Positions 7,746-15,095 of a stretch of DNA of 33,441 bases are shown piece by piece. The notes beneath the pieces were generated by a model, which was given only the letters and a program-made list of their open reading frames with translations, searched no databases and was not told the DNA's origin. The position numbers and the translations under genes are program-made. Within the stretch, counting starts at the first letter, position 1. Every line of letters starts with the position of its first letter. The stretch is from Deltaproteobacteria bacterium (GTDB taxonomy: Bacteria; Desulfobacterota; Syntrophorhabdia; Syntrophorhabdales; Syntrophorhabdaceae): positions 1 through 33,441 of the forward strand of contig JAKLET010000034.1 in the NCBI GenBank assembly GCA_022711595.1, in the 5' to 3' direction.

Positions 7746-9349
7746 TGAAGATCTACACGAAGCTTGGCGACGACCTCGATATGATGATACGCTCCTTCGA
7801 GACAAACCCGGCTGTCTCGGACCGGCAGAAAGAAACCTGGCGGCAGGAAGGCAAAAAAAGGGCGATCACCCATGGCATGTTCGGTTACGACCACGAAAAG
7901 GCCCTCGCCTTCGAAGACGGGACAAAGGTGGGCTCCATGAAACAAAACAGCGCCCGCCGTTTCTGGGACTACGCCGGGGGGCACGTCTTCCCGCCGGAAG
8001 AGGACGTGGCCCGCTTCTGTCTCTTTATGCATCTCGACATCTACAGAACCCTGGCGCTTTTGCTCAAGGCCCGGTGGGAGCGGTTCTTTGCCCACGACGT
8101 GAACGAATGGAGGGCGGCCGACGGGACAAATCTGACGGATATCCTTCTCGACGCGGACGAACATGCCCTGAGGGAGGCGCTTGTCCGGTTCCAACCCCGG
8201 GGCGATGATCTTTACAACCTCCTGACGGAGCTTGCCTGCCGTCATGCAGCATTGCCGGAGAGGTCCGGCGGCGCTGACATACCATTTCTCGAAGGACACA
8301 CGCCTTCCACCTTCGCGGCCCTCGTAGATGAAATGCTCATGGGGCGATATCACTTTCTTTCGATGGAAAGTGCGGAGCTCACCCATTTCACGGCCCAGGC
8401 ACGCAAAGAATTTTTCCTTCTCGTCGAAGGCACCCGGGAGCAGCAGCGGATCTATCCCCTCGAGAAGGCGAGATGGGTTTCGCTGCGGCAGGAGCTGGAA
8501 GACCTTTACCTCCTTATCGAGAACCAGCGCCTCAGGAACGCCCATACGCGCCGCGAGTGGCTCGCCGTCTTCGGCGGGGAAGAGATCGGTCTCAGAGAGG
8601 CCGCCCTTGACTACGAACGCAGCGATATCCGCTACAACCTGAAGGCCGCCAATCCCGGGTGGACCATCGAGGACATCGAACGATGCCTCGGGGAGGAAGA
8701 GATAAAGAGACAGCTCGAGCTGTCACGGCTCAGGACCGATGCGGCGCTGGCCCCCCACCTTGTGAGGCAGCCCGGAGATCAAAGCACGGCTGGAAAGTCA
8801 GTTGAACCCGACCGGTACCTGAAAGAGTGCAAAACGGTGCTCCGGCAGATACACAGGCTCCTGCACCCCGACAAGCTCATGCACCATCCCTCCTACAAGG
8901 ACCTCACGGACGGCCAGAAGGAGCGCCTCCAGGAAATGCTGCTGTCGGCCCTCGAGGTCCGCCCCGAGGAACTGGGCTATCCAGAGGGATACCTGCTCCA
9001 CGATATGCGGTCCCTCGACGGCCTGAAAAACGCACTGTCACGGATCGAGGCCATTCTCGGCAATCCTGGGATCGATACGGATGAACGTCTCTCGATCAAA
9101 GGCGAGACCCTGCCCGAAAAACTCAAATGGCTGCAAATGGAGAACAGGGTGCTCGAAGACGAGATCCTCAGCGGGAAAGCGGAAATGCAGGCGCTTTTCG
9201 AGGACGATGATGCGGTGAAAAAACGGGCGGTCCTCAACGATCCGTCATGTCACGAAAAGGTGAAGGACGATTTCAGGGCCCGTACCGCGCAGCTCAGGCT
9301 CGACGCCGAACGCCTTCAGGGGGCTTTCGATGCGCTCTTCGAACAGTAA
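7745..9349 (+). CDS. Large protein with a J-domain-like HPDK motif and C-terminal coiled coil
   Basis: 534 residues. No known full-length family is recognised. Residues about 357-405 look like a J domain or a relic of one: a basic helix (ECKTVLRQIHRLL), the HPDK tetrapeptide at 374-377, a loop, then a second amphipathic helix rich in Gln/Glu/Leu. J domains stimulate Hsp70 ATPase through His-Pro-Asp. Unlike DnaJ, the motif is internal and no Gly/Phe or zinc region follows. Residues about 450-534 are heptad-like and probably coiled coil. The N-terminal 340 residues are helical with several Trp and no recognisable motif. It is translationally coupled to the upstream WD40 gene by a one-base overlap and lies 12 nt before the Clp ATPase, so it may be a co-chaperone or assembly factor. 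Confidence 0.8.
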   Translation: MKIYTKLGDDLDMMIRSFETNPAVSDRQKETWRQEGKKRAITHGMFGYDHEKALAFEDGTKVGSMKQNSARRFWDYAGGHVFPPEEDVARFCLFMHLDIYRTLALLLKARWERFFAHDVNEWRAADGTNLTDILLDADEHALREALVRFQPRGDDLYNLLTELACRHAALPERSGGADIPFLEGHTPSTFAALVDEMLMGRYHFLSMESAELTHFTAQARKEFFLLVEGTREQQRIYPLEKARWVSLRQELEDLYLLIENQRLRNAHTRREWLAVFGGEEIGLREAALDYERSDIRYNLKAANPGWTIEDIERCLGEEEIKRQLELSRLRTDAALAPHLVRQPGDQSTAGKSVEPDRYLKECKTVLRQIHRLLHPDKLMHHPSYKDLTDGQKERLQEMLLSALEVRPEELGYPEGYLLHDMRSLDGLKNALSRIEAILGNPGIDTDERLSIKGETLPEKLKWLQMENRVLEDEILSGKAEMQALFEDDDAVKKRAVLNDPSCHEKVKDDFRARTAQLRLDAERLQGAFDALFEQ

Positions 9350-9361
9350 AGGGAGGTCCCT

Positions 9362-11605
9362 ATGACCCTGAACCGTCTTTGTGAACTTGTGAGCATATTT
9401 TACCCGGACGGAGAGAGGACCCTTCCCCGGATCCTTTTTGTGTGGGCCATGAACGACGAGGACGGAGGCCTTACGCTTCTGCTCTCACAGGCAAAGACAA
9501 GGATGAGCGTCTTCTCCCTCGCCGTTGAATCCTTTATCGACGATCGCCTGGATGAAGATCGGCGCCTCCTCACCCGGGCCATCATCGAGACGCGTAAAAA
9601 ACCCGTGACGGGGTACGATCTCCTCTCCATTTTATGCGACAGCCCTGATCACCGCATACACCGCACCCTTCGGTCGGCCGGCATCGACATGACAACGCTC
9701 GCTATATGCGCAAAGCATGCCGGCTATGCCGCGCGCCGCCGGCCGCTGGAGGAGAATGTAGATCCCCCGCGGAACGACGCCGCGCTCCTGCGATACGGCA
9801 GGGACCTTACCTCGCTTGCCGAAAAGGGGGATTTCGATGACCTCTCAGACCGGCCGGACGAGATCGACCGGCTCTTTGAGGTGCTGTTGAGAAAACGCAA
9901 ACGCAACGCCATGATCACCGGGGCGGCCGGCATCGGCAAGACCGCCCTCGTTGAGCTCCTGTCGCGGCGCATCGCCCAGAACCGCGCGCCGTCAAGACTC
10001 TCGGGAACCAGGGTGTACGAGATCAGCATGGGGAGTCTCCTCGCGGGGACAACACTCCGCGGCATGTTCGAAGAGAGGATGTCGAAGGTGATAGAGACGC
10101 TCGTGTCATGTCAGCCGGCCATCCTTTTCATCGATGAGGCCCACCTCATCTGGGGCGCCGGCAGGGCGGAAGGCGCGCCCATGGATGCGGCAAACATCCT
10201 CAAGCCGGTCCTCGGGGGATCGAAGGTATCGGTCATCGGCGCCACGACAACCGGTGAATATCATCACTATATCGCCCGCGACCCTGCGCTCGCCCGCCGT
10301 TTCCAGGAAATCATGGTCGAGGAGCCCGGCAAGGCAACGACTATCGCGATCCTGCAGCGCCACGCGCAGACCCTGGAGGCACATCACGGCATAATGATAG
10401 GGGCGGACATCCCCTCCGAGGCCTGGAGGGCAACCGAGCTCCATTTGTCCAACCGCACCCAGCCCGACAAGAGCGTGGACCTCCTTGACAGCACGGCGGT
10501 CCTCGTCGAGAGGGAAGGCCGCGGCGAGATGGGAACAGACGACCTCTATCGCGTCCTCGCGCGCCAGACCGGACGGATGATGAGCGCCCTCGGGGAGGGC
10601 GCCGCCAGGGACTTGAGGGGCCTCGAAGCGTCCCTGAACAAGCGGGTGATAGGCCAGGAAGAAGCGGTGAAAAGGATCGTTTCCACGCTCGTCTCGCGAA
10701 GATACGGTGAAGCGGCGCCGGGACGGCCGCTGGGGACCTTCCTCTTCTCAGGCGCCACCGGGGTGGGCAAGACAGAGCTTGCCCGGACCCTTGCCCGGGA
10801 GTATTTCGGGAGCGCAAGGGACTTCCTCCATATCGATCTCGCGGAATACAGCGGGCACGACGGGGTGCACAAGCTCATCGGGATGCCCTATGGTTCCTCC
10901 GTGGGAACCGCGGAAGGGATCCTTACCCGGTGGCTCCGGGAGAGGTCCAGCGGCGTGGTCCTCTTCGATGAGATCGAGAAGGCCCACCCGGATATCCACA
11001 GGCTTCTCATGGGTCTGCTCGATGAGGGGAGGATAACCTCCGGTATGGGGGAGCGCTTCGATGTGCGCCGCTGTGTCGCCATACTCACCACAAACGTCCT
11101 GGGCCACCAGGACATGCATCGGGTGAAACTGGGGTTTTCCCCGCTTGAAGACCACGACGATCCCTTCGCGCTCATGTCGAAGTACTTCCCGGAAGAGTTC
11201 CTGGGAAGGCTCGATGAGATCATCATTTTCAGGACGCCCACGGTGCAGGAGTTCAGGAAGATCCTCAGTCAGAAGCTCACAGAGGCGCTGGGGCGTCTTC
11301 AGGACAAAGGGGTCTTCCTTGTCTACGAGCCGGAACGCCTCCTTGACCACCTCCTCGCCGGGGATGAAAAACCGTGGGGAGGGGCAAGAGACATGGCGAG
11401 GCTCGTCGAACGAAGACTGATCCAGCCCATTGCCCGCCGGCTGCTCGATCTCGATGCGGGGGAATGGGTTTGCATCGAGCTCACAGAATCCTTTTACCGC
11501 TTCGGGGACATCGACCCTGTGCCGTTGACCAGGCATCCCCGGCCGGCCGGGCCGCCGCCGGGTTTTTCCGGCAGGCCGAATGCGGCCCCCGAAGCCCGAC
11601 AATGA
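9362..11605 (+). CDS. ClpA/ClpC-like double-AAA+ protein unfoldase
   Basis: 747 residues. The N terminus (about 30-115) resembles a diverged Clp N domain. AAA module 1 has Walker A GAAGIGKT (187-194), Walker B LFIDEA (255-260) and an ARRF arginine-finger region (311-314). Module 2 has Walker A GATGVGKT (464-471), Walker B VLFDEIEKAHP (533-543), sensor 1 TTN (576-578), Arg616 in EEFLGRLDEI and sensor 2 in GGAR (673-676). There is no long middle domain between modules, unlike ClpB. The tripeptide LGF at 590-592 occupies the position of the ClpP-docking loop of ClpC/ClpA, about 22 residues before FLGRLDE. A ribosome site GGGAGGT precedes the ATG. Both ATPase sites look intact, so it should be an active hexameric unfoldase; partnership with ClpP and the WD40 proteins is inferred. 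Confidence 0.93.
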   Translation: MTLNRLCELVSIFYPDGERTLPRILFVWAMNDEDGGLTLLLSQAKTRMSVFSLAVESFIDDRLDEDRRLLTRAIIETRKKPVTGYDLLSILCDSPDHRIHRTLRSAGIDMTTLAICAKHAGYAARRRPLEENVDPPRNDAALLRYGRDLTSLAEKGDFDDLSDRPDEIDRLFEVLLRKRKRNAMITGAAGIGKTALVELLSRRIAQNRAPSRLSGTRVYEISMGSLLAGTTLRGMFEERMSKVIETLVSCQPAILFIDEAHLIWGAGRAEGAPMDAANILKPVLGGSKVSVIGATTTGEYHHYIARDPALARRFQEIMVEEPGKATTIAILQRHAQTLEAHHGIMIGADIPSEAWRATELHLSNRTQPDKSVDLLDSTAVLVEREGRGEMGTDDLYRVLARQTGRMMSALGEGAARDLRGLEASLNKRVIGQEEAVKRIVSTLVSRRYGEAAPGRPLGTFLFSGATGVGKTELARTLAREYFGSARDFLHIDLAEYSGHDGVHKLIGMPYGSSVGTAEGILTRWLRERSSGVVLFDEIEKAHPDIHRLLMGLLDEGRITSGMGERFDVRRCVAILTTNVLGHQDMHRVKLGFSPLEDHDDPFALMSKYFPEEFLGRLDEIIIFRTPTVQEFRKILSQKLTEALGRLQDKGVFLVYEPERLLDHLLAGDEKPWGGARDMARLVERRLIQPIARRLLDLDAGEWVCIELTESFYRFGDIDPVPLTRHPRPAGPPPGFSGRPNAAPEARQ

Positions 11606-11620
11606 TCAGGAGGTATTGAA

Positions 11621-11791
11621 ATGGAAGAACAGGACAACAAGAAAAAAATGGACGAACATAACTGCAGCGAACATGTCCGTTATGACGGCGGACAGAAGAT
11701 CAACCGGGACGGCGTCAGGATATGGATCGAAACATACTATTGCAGCGTCTGCGGAAAACGTCTCGATATAAAGGAAGAGATACTGGACTGA
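11621..11791 (+). CDS. Small zinc-ribbon-like protein (56 residues)
   Basis: ATG at 11621 is preceded by an excellent ribosome site (CAGGAGG) and lies 15 nt after the Clp ATPase stop, so it is the last gene of the operon. The 56-residue product starts with a very polar Lys/Glu/Asp segment, then has Cys15 and His18, and a C-terminal CxxC at Cys41 and Cys44 in YYCSVCGKRL. The pattern C-x2-H ... C-x2-C fits a compact zinc ribbon or knuckle. Such small proteins often serve as adaptors or nucleic-acid-binding factors; no specific function is assigned. Confidence 0.75.
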   Translation: MEEQDNKKKMDEHNCSEHVRYDGGQKINRDGVRIWIETYYCSVCGKRLDIKEEILD

Positions 11792-11810
11792 TGGGGGAAA
11801 ACAGAAAGAT

Positions 11811-12029
11811 AGTTTAACAGTTTATGATGCGTTTGAAAGTTTGAAAGTCAAAGACAAGAGGCTCCTTCTTTTTTTTAACGTTCCAAAAACCCTCAAACGC
11901 CCCATAAACTTTCAAACTGTCTTTTTGGTTTTTTTGGTTTCTTCTGTTTCTATGGTTTCTATGGTTTATTAAGGACTTTTTAAAACGTTTCAAAAACCCT
12001 CAAGCGCCCCATAAACTTTCAAACTGTCT
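11811..12029. repeat. Composite intergenic repeat between convergent genes
   Basis: The 241-base space between the operon end and the convergent ppnN is almost all repeat. A segment rich in GTTTGAAAG (11811-11847) is followed by its near-complement at 11886-11918. A second direct copy of the latter block lies at 11984-12029 (shared core CGCCCCATAAACTTTCAAAC). Between them is a 9-bp-period array at 11927-11971 (units such as GGTTTCTAT). The inverted pair could fold and act as a two-way terminator. Related blocks are at 22648-22698 and 33262-33300. Confidence 0.7.
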
Positions 12030-12032
12030 TTA

Positions 12033-13409
12033 TTATTTGACGATGCGGTATGAAGGTATATATTTCGTCCCCGGCAGTTTCATGCGCCTCTGCGCCACAA
12101 AGGATGACAGCAGGGAATCCATCGGGTCCAGGATGCCGGCATCGCCGCGGATCTCGAAATGACCGTACCGCTCAACGGCCCTGATCCCCTCATCCTTCAC
12201 GTTGCCTGAAACAATGGCCGAGAAAGCGCGGCGCAGGTTAGCGGCGAGCAGGTGCCGGTCCTGGTCCTTGCTCAATTCGAGACCGCGGGTATTTTCATGT
12301 GTCGGGATGAAGGGCCTTTGAAATTCCGGTTCGATCCTGAGCAGCCAGTTGAAGTAATACGCATCATCGGTGGCTTTCCGAAACTCCCGCACCTGTTTTA
12401 TCCCTGCCTGCACTTCACGGGCGACCGACGCCGGGTCGCCGATGATGATCTTGTAACGGCGCTGTGCCTCCTCGCCCAATGTTTCACCGATGAACTGATG
12501 GACCTGGTCGAAAAAAGCCTTTGATTTCCTGGGACCCGTAAAAATCAGCGGGAAAGGCAGGTTCGCGTTGTCCGGGCAAAGCAGGATGCCGAGAAGGTAA
12601 AATATCTCCTCCGCGGTCCCCGCTCCGCCGGGGAACACCACGACAGCGTGGGCAATACGAACGAAGGCTTCAAGGCGCTTTTCAATATCCGGAAGGATGA
12701 CGAGGTCGTTCACGATGGGGTTCGGCGGCTCGGCGGCGATGATCCCCGGCTCCGAGATACCAAGATACTGGCCTTCCGCGATCCGCTGCTTGGCGTGCCC
12801 GATGGTGGCCCCTTTCATGGGCCCCTTCATTGCACCCTGGCCGCATCCGGTGCATATGTCCATGCCTCGCAGCCCCATCTGGTAGCCGACCTCCTTGCTG
12901 TAATCGTATTCCACGGGGATGATCGAATGCCCGCCCCAGCAGACGACCAGGTGAGGGTTCTTCACAGGGCGCATTATGTCAGCATTGCGCAGAATATGGA
13001 AGACCGCGTTGGTGATGCCGTCGGAGGACCCAAGGTCGAACTTCCGGCTGTCGTTGATCTCGTCGCTTATAAATATGATATCCCGCAGGACCGCGAACAG
13101 GTGTTCGTTGATTCCCCGGATCAGCTTCCCGTCCACGAAAGCGCTGGCAGGCGCGCCTTTTACCTCGAGCTTCACACCGCGCTCTTCCTGAATTACGCGG
13201 ATGTCGAAAGACTTGTAGCGCTCGAAGAGCTCCTTGCCGTCATCCAGTTCAATGCCGGAACTGAGCACCGCGAGAGAACAGTTCCTGAACAACTTGTAGA
13301 GGCCGCCCTTACTGGTGTCGAGCAGCCTGTTTACCTCCATCTTTGACAGAACATCGAGATTGCCTTCCGGTGTGATCCTCGCGTCGATCGTCTCGTGCTT
13401 CATTCGCAT
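12033..13409 (-). CDS. ppnN: Pyrimidine/purine nucleotide 5'-monophosphate nucleosidase (LOG family)
   Basis: 458 residues from the ATG at 13409. The sequence follows E. coli PpnN (YgdH, 454 residues) from end to end: an N-terminal PpnN domain with QLFRNCSLAVL-like and ERGVKLEV stretches, VVCWGGHSI, CTGCGQGAMKGPMKG, the Rossmann-type PGGAGTAEE motif of LOG proteins, and an FVAQRRMKLPG C-terminal end. PpnN hydrolyses nucleoside 5'-monophosphates to base and ribose 5-phosphate and is a (p)ppGpp target in E. coli. The frame is open to 13574, but the extra 55 residues have no counterpart in the family, and an AAGAGG site sits just upstream of 13409. It is a stand-alone minus-strand gene. Confidence 0.93.
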   Translation of the reverse strand: MRMKHETIDARITPEGNLDVLSKMEVNRLLDTSKGGLYKLFRNCSLAVLSSGIELDDGKELFERYKSFDIRVIQEERGVKLEVKGAPASAFVDGKLIRGINEHLFAVLRDIIFISDEINDSRKFDLGSSDGITNAVFHILRNADIMRPVKNPHLVVCWGGHSIIPVEYDYSKEVGYQMGLRGMDICTGCGQGAMKGPMKGATIGHAKQRIAEGQYLGISEPGIIAAEPPNPIVNDLVILPDIEKRLEAFVRIAHAVVVFPGGAGTAEEIFYLLGILLCPDNANLPFPLIFTGPRKSKAFFDQVHQFIGETLGEEAQRRYKIIIGDPASVAREVQAGIKQVREFRKATDDAYYFNWLLRIEPEFQRPFIPTHENTRGLELSKDQDRHLLAANLRRAFSAIVSGNVKDEGIRAVERYGHFEIRGDAGILDPMDSLLSSFVAQRRMKLPGTKYIPSYRIVK

Positions 13410-13940
13410 GTATCCTCTTAAAGAAAAACGTTTTTCTATTCTATTTTCCTTTAATTTCAAGCAATTTTCAAGGAAGAACCCCCGATCGCCAGGCAAAGGG
13501 GCCGATAGAAGAACAAAACATTTTCTCTCGGCATCCCCGGCATCATAGCGTACAGGGTCGTTGAAAGAAAGCAAAAGATAGCTGCATAGCGGGAAACTTC
13601 TTCAAATCGTATTTATCTGACTATCGAAGAGCAAGTTTACCTCAGCAACGAAAACCGCAAGTTTTTTATAGACATGGGAAAAACTAAATAATCCCGCGGA
13701 AAGCACTGACCTTCTTATTTGCAACCGCCAACTGATGGGGCCACCAGTGAAAAAACGGTTGCGACCGTTCTCCCGAGCGCCCCTGGCAAGTAAAATGGTT
13801 GTTTTTTATTCTTTCTCACAGTATATTTAAAAAAACAGTATAAAGGCAGTAATGATGTTATATTGCGGATCAGGCACCTCAAAAGATCTATACTATCTTG
13901 CCCATACAAATACTGATGGCAGCAAGGAGGGACAGCGCTT
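13410..13940. other. Intergenic region between divergent ppnN and fecR-like genes
   Basis: 531 bases carrying the leader and promoter space of two divergent genes. I see no gene. A potential structured patch lies at 13721-13769: GCAACCG (13721-13727) can pair with CGGTTGC (13756-13762), and alternatively AACGGT (13754-13759) pairs with ACCGTT (13764-13769). These pairings exclude each other. No known riboswitch consensus is recognised. The ribosome site AAGGAGGG for the FecR-type gene lies near the right edge. Confidence 0.4.
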
Positions 13941-14387
13941 ATGAAAAAACTTTTTGTCCTCTGTCTCATGACGGCACTTCTTTTGCCATGCCTTGCCATG
14001 GGGAAAGAACTGCCCATAGGAAAAACAAAGACAATCAAGGGTGATGTCGTCGTTGTGCGCGGCGGCAAAGAGCTTTCCGTTAATATCGGCGACAGGGTTT
14101 ACCGGAACGATACGATACGAACGGGATCGGACAGTACGGTGGGGATCATTTTCGAGGACAACACGATCCTGTCGCTGGGACCGAACAGCGCGATAGTGAT
14201 CGAAGAATACATATTTGCCCCCGAAAAGGGCGTGCTGTCCATGGTTGCCCGCATTTTACGGGGCACCGCCTCCTACCTGTCCGGCATCATAGGCAAGCAG
14301 TCGCCGGAAGCGGTGAAGTTCCACACTCCCGACGCAACGATCGGCATCCGCGGAACACAGTTCCTTGTCAGGGCGGAAAATCAGTAA
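13941..14387 (+). CDS. FecR-domain secreted protein
   Basis: 148 residues. Residues 1-20 form a signal peptide (Lys-Lys then a hydrophobic core ending near Leu-Ala-Met-Gly). The rest is a compact FecR domain: GDVVVVRGGKELSVNIGD, then ND-T-I-R-T, G-I-I-FEDNT, LGPNS, and a final TPDATIGIRGTQF motif that is diagnostic of the family. FecR domains in such stand-alone proteins are periplasmic or surface modules, often found beside CHASE2 receptors and OmpA proteins. A strong AAGGAGGG ribosome site precedes the ATG. It is the first gene of a run continuing into the OmpA lipoprotein and the CHASE2 kinase, with which it probably shares a signalling role; it lacks the inner-membrane anchor of classical anti-sigma FecR. 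Confidence 0.9.
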   Translation: MKKLFVLCLMTALLLPCLAMGKELPIGKTKTIKGDVVVVRGGKELSVNIGDRVYRNDTIRTGSDSTVGIIFEDNTILSLGPNSAIVIEEYIFAPEKGVLSMVARILRGTASYLSGIIGKQSPEAVKFHTPDATIGIRGTQFLVRAENQ

Positions 14388-14458
14388 CCCGCGGTCTTTT
14401 GCCGTGGTCCGCTGATGGCCGTTACTTTATCGATCTGTCACAGAATGGGGGGGGAGAC

Positions 14459-15067
14459 ATGAAGAACATTATCACCGCGCTGATCTGTCTGGGTGTTGTC
14501 CTGTCCGTTGCGTCCTGCGGCTGCGGGATAAGGAGCATGGTGGTGCTGATCCCCGACCCGGACGGCCGTGTCGGGCAGGTGGTAGTTGAAAACGACAGCG
14601 GGCAAAAGGTCTTGAACGAGGCCAACCAGTCGGTGGAATTGACGGACCGCAAGACACCGCCGGGCAAAGTGACAAAGCTCAGCAATGAAGAGATCAGCTC
14701 CATATTTTCCGACGCGCTGGCCGCACGGCCGATGCCGCCTGCACGATTTATCCTTTATTTCCTGCACGACTCAACCGAACTGACCGTCGAATCCAGGGCC
14801 GTTGTCCCAAAGGTCATTCAAACTATCAGGGAGAGGAACTCCACTGATGTGGTCATCTCGGGACACACCGATACGGTGGGCACGAAGGAGCACAACTACA
14901 AGCTGGGCCTCGACCGGGCAAACGCGCTCTACGATATCCTTATCACCAGCGGCGCGGTCCCTGCGAGTGTCACCGTCACATCTCACGGGGAAGGAAACCC
15001 CCTTGTTAAAACAGCCGATAATGTCACGGAACCAAGGAACCGGAGGACTGAGATAGCGATAAAATAG
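14459..15067 (+). CDS. OmpA-family outer-membrane lipoprotein
   Basis: 202 residues from the ATG at 14459. The frame opens earlier at 14399, but this ATG is preceded by GGGGGGAGAC and starts a proper lipoprotein signal peptide with lipobox V-A-S-C (Cys20). Residues about 100-202 are an OmpA C-terminal peptidoglycan-binding domain: ILYFLHDSTELT, VVISGHTDTVGT, N-x-x-L-x-x-x-R-A and a terminal NRRTEIAI. In the family the Asp and Arg of the GHTD and RR segments grip diaminopimelate. It should anchor an outer-membrane assembly to the cell wall. It lies between the FecR protein and the CHASE2 kinase, 71 nt and 28 nt apart, and so belongs to the same transcription unit. Confidence 0.92.
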   Translation: MKNIITALICLGVVLSVASCGCGIRSMVVLIPDPDGRVGQVVVENDSGQKVLNEANQSVELTDRKTPPGKVTKLSNEEISSIFSDALAARPMPPARFILYFLHDSTELTVESRAVVPKVIQTIRERNSTDVVISGHTDTVGTKEHNYKLGLDRANALYDILITSGAVPASVTVTSHGEGNPLVKTADNVTEPRNRRTEIAIK

Positions 15068-15095
15068 CTTCCTCCGCCACCCGGCAAGGTCATTC

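Noticed and set aside
9362-11605. Reading the AAA+ protein as ClpB or as the type VI secretion ATPase ClpV
   Set aside because: It lacks the ClpB middle domain, has an LGF loop found in ClpP-binding members, and no type VI secretion genes are nearby.
13410-13574. N-terminal extension of ppnN
   Set aside because: PpnN proteins begin near the chosen ATG, and the extension has no counterpart in the family.
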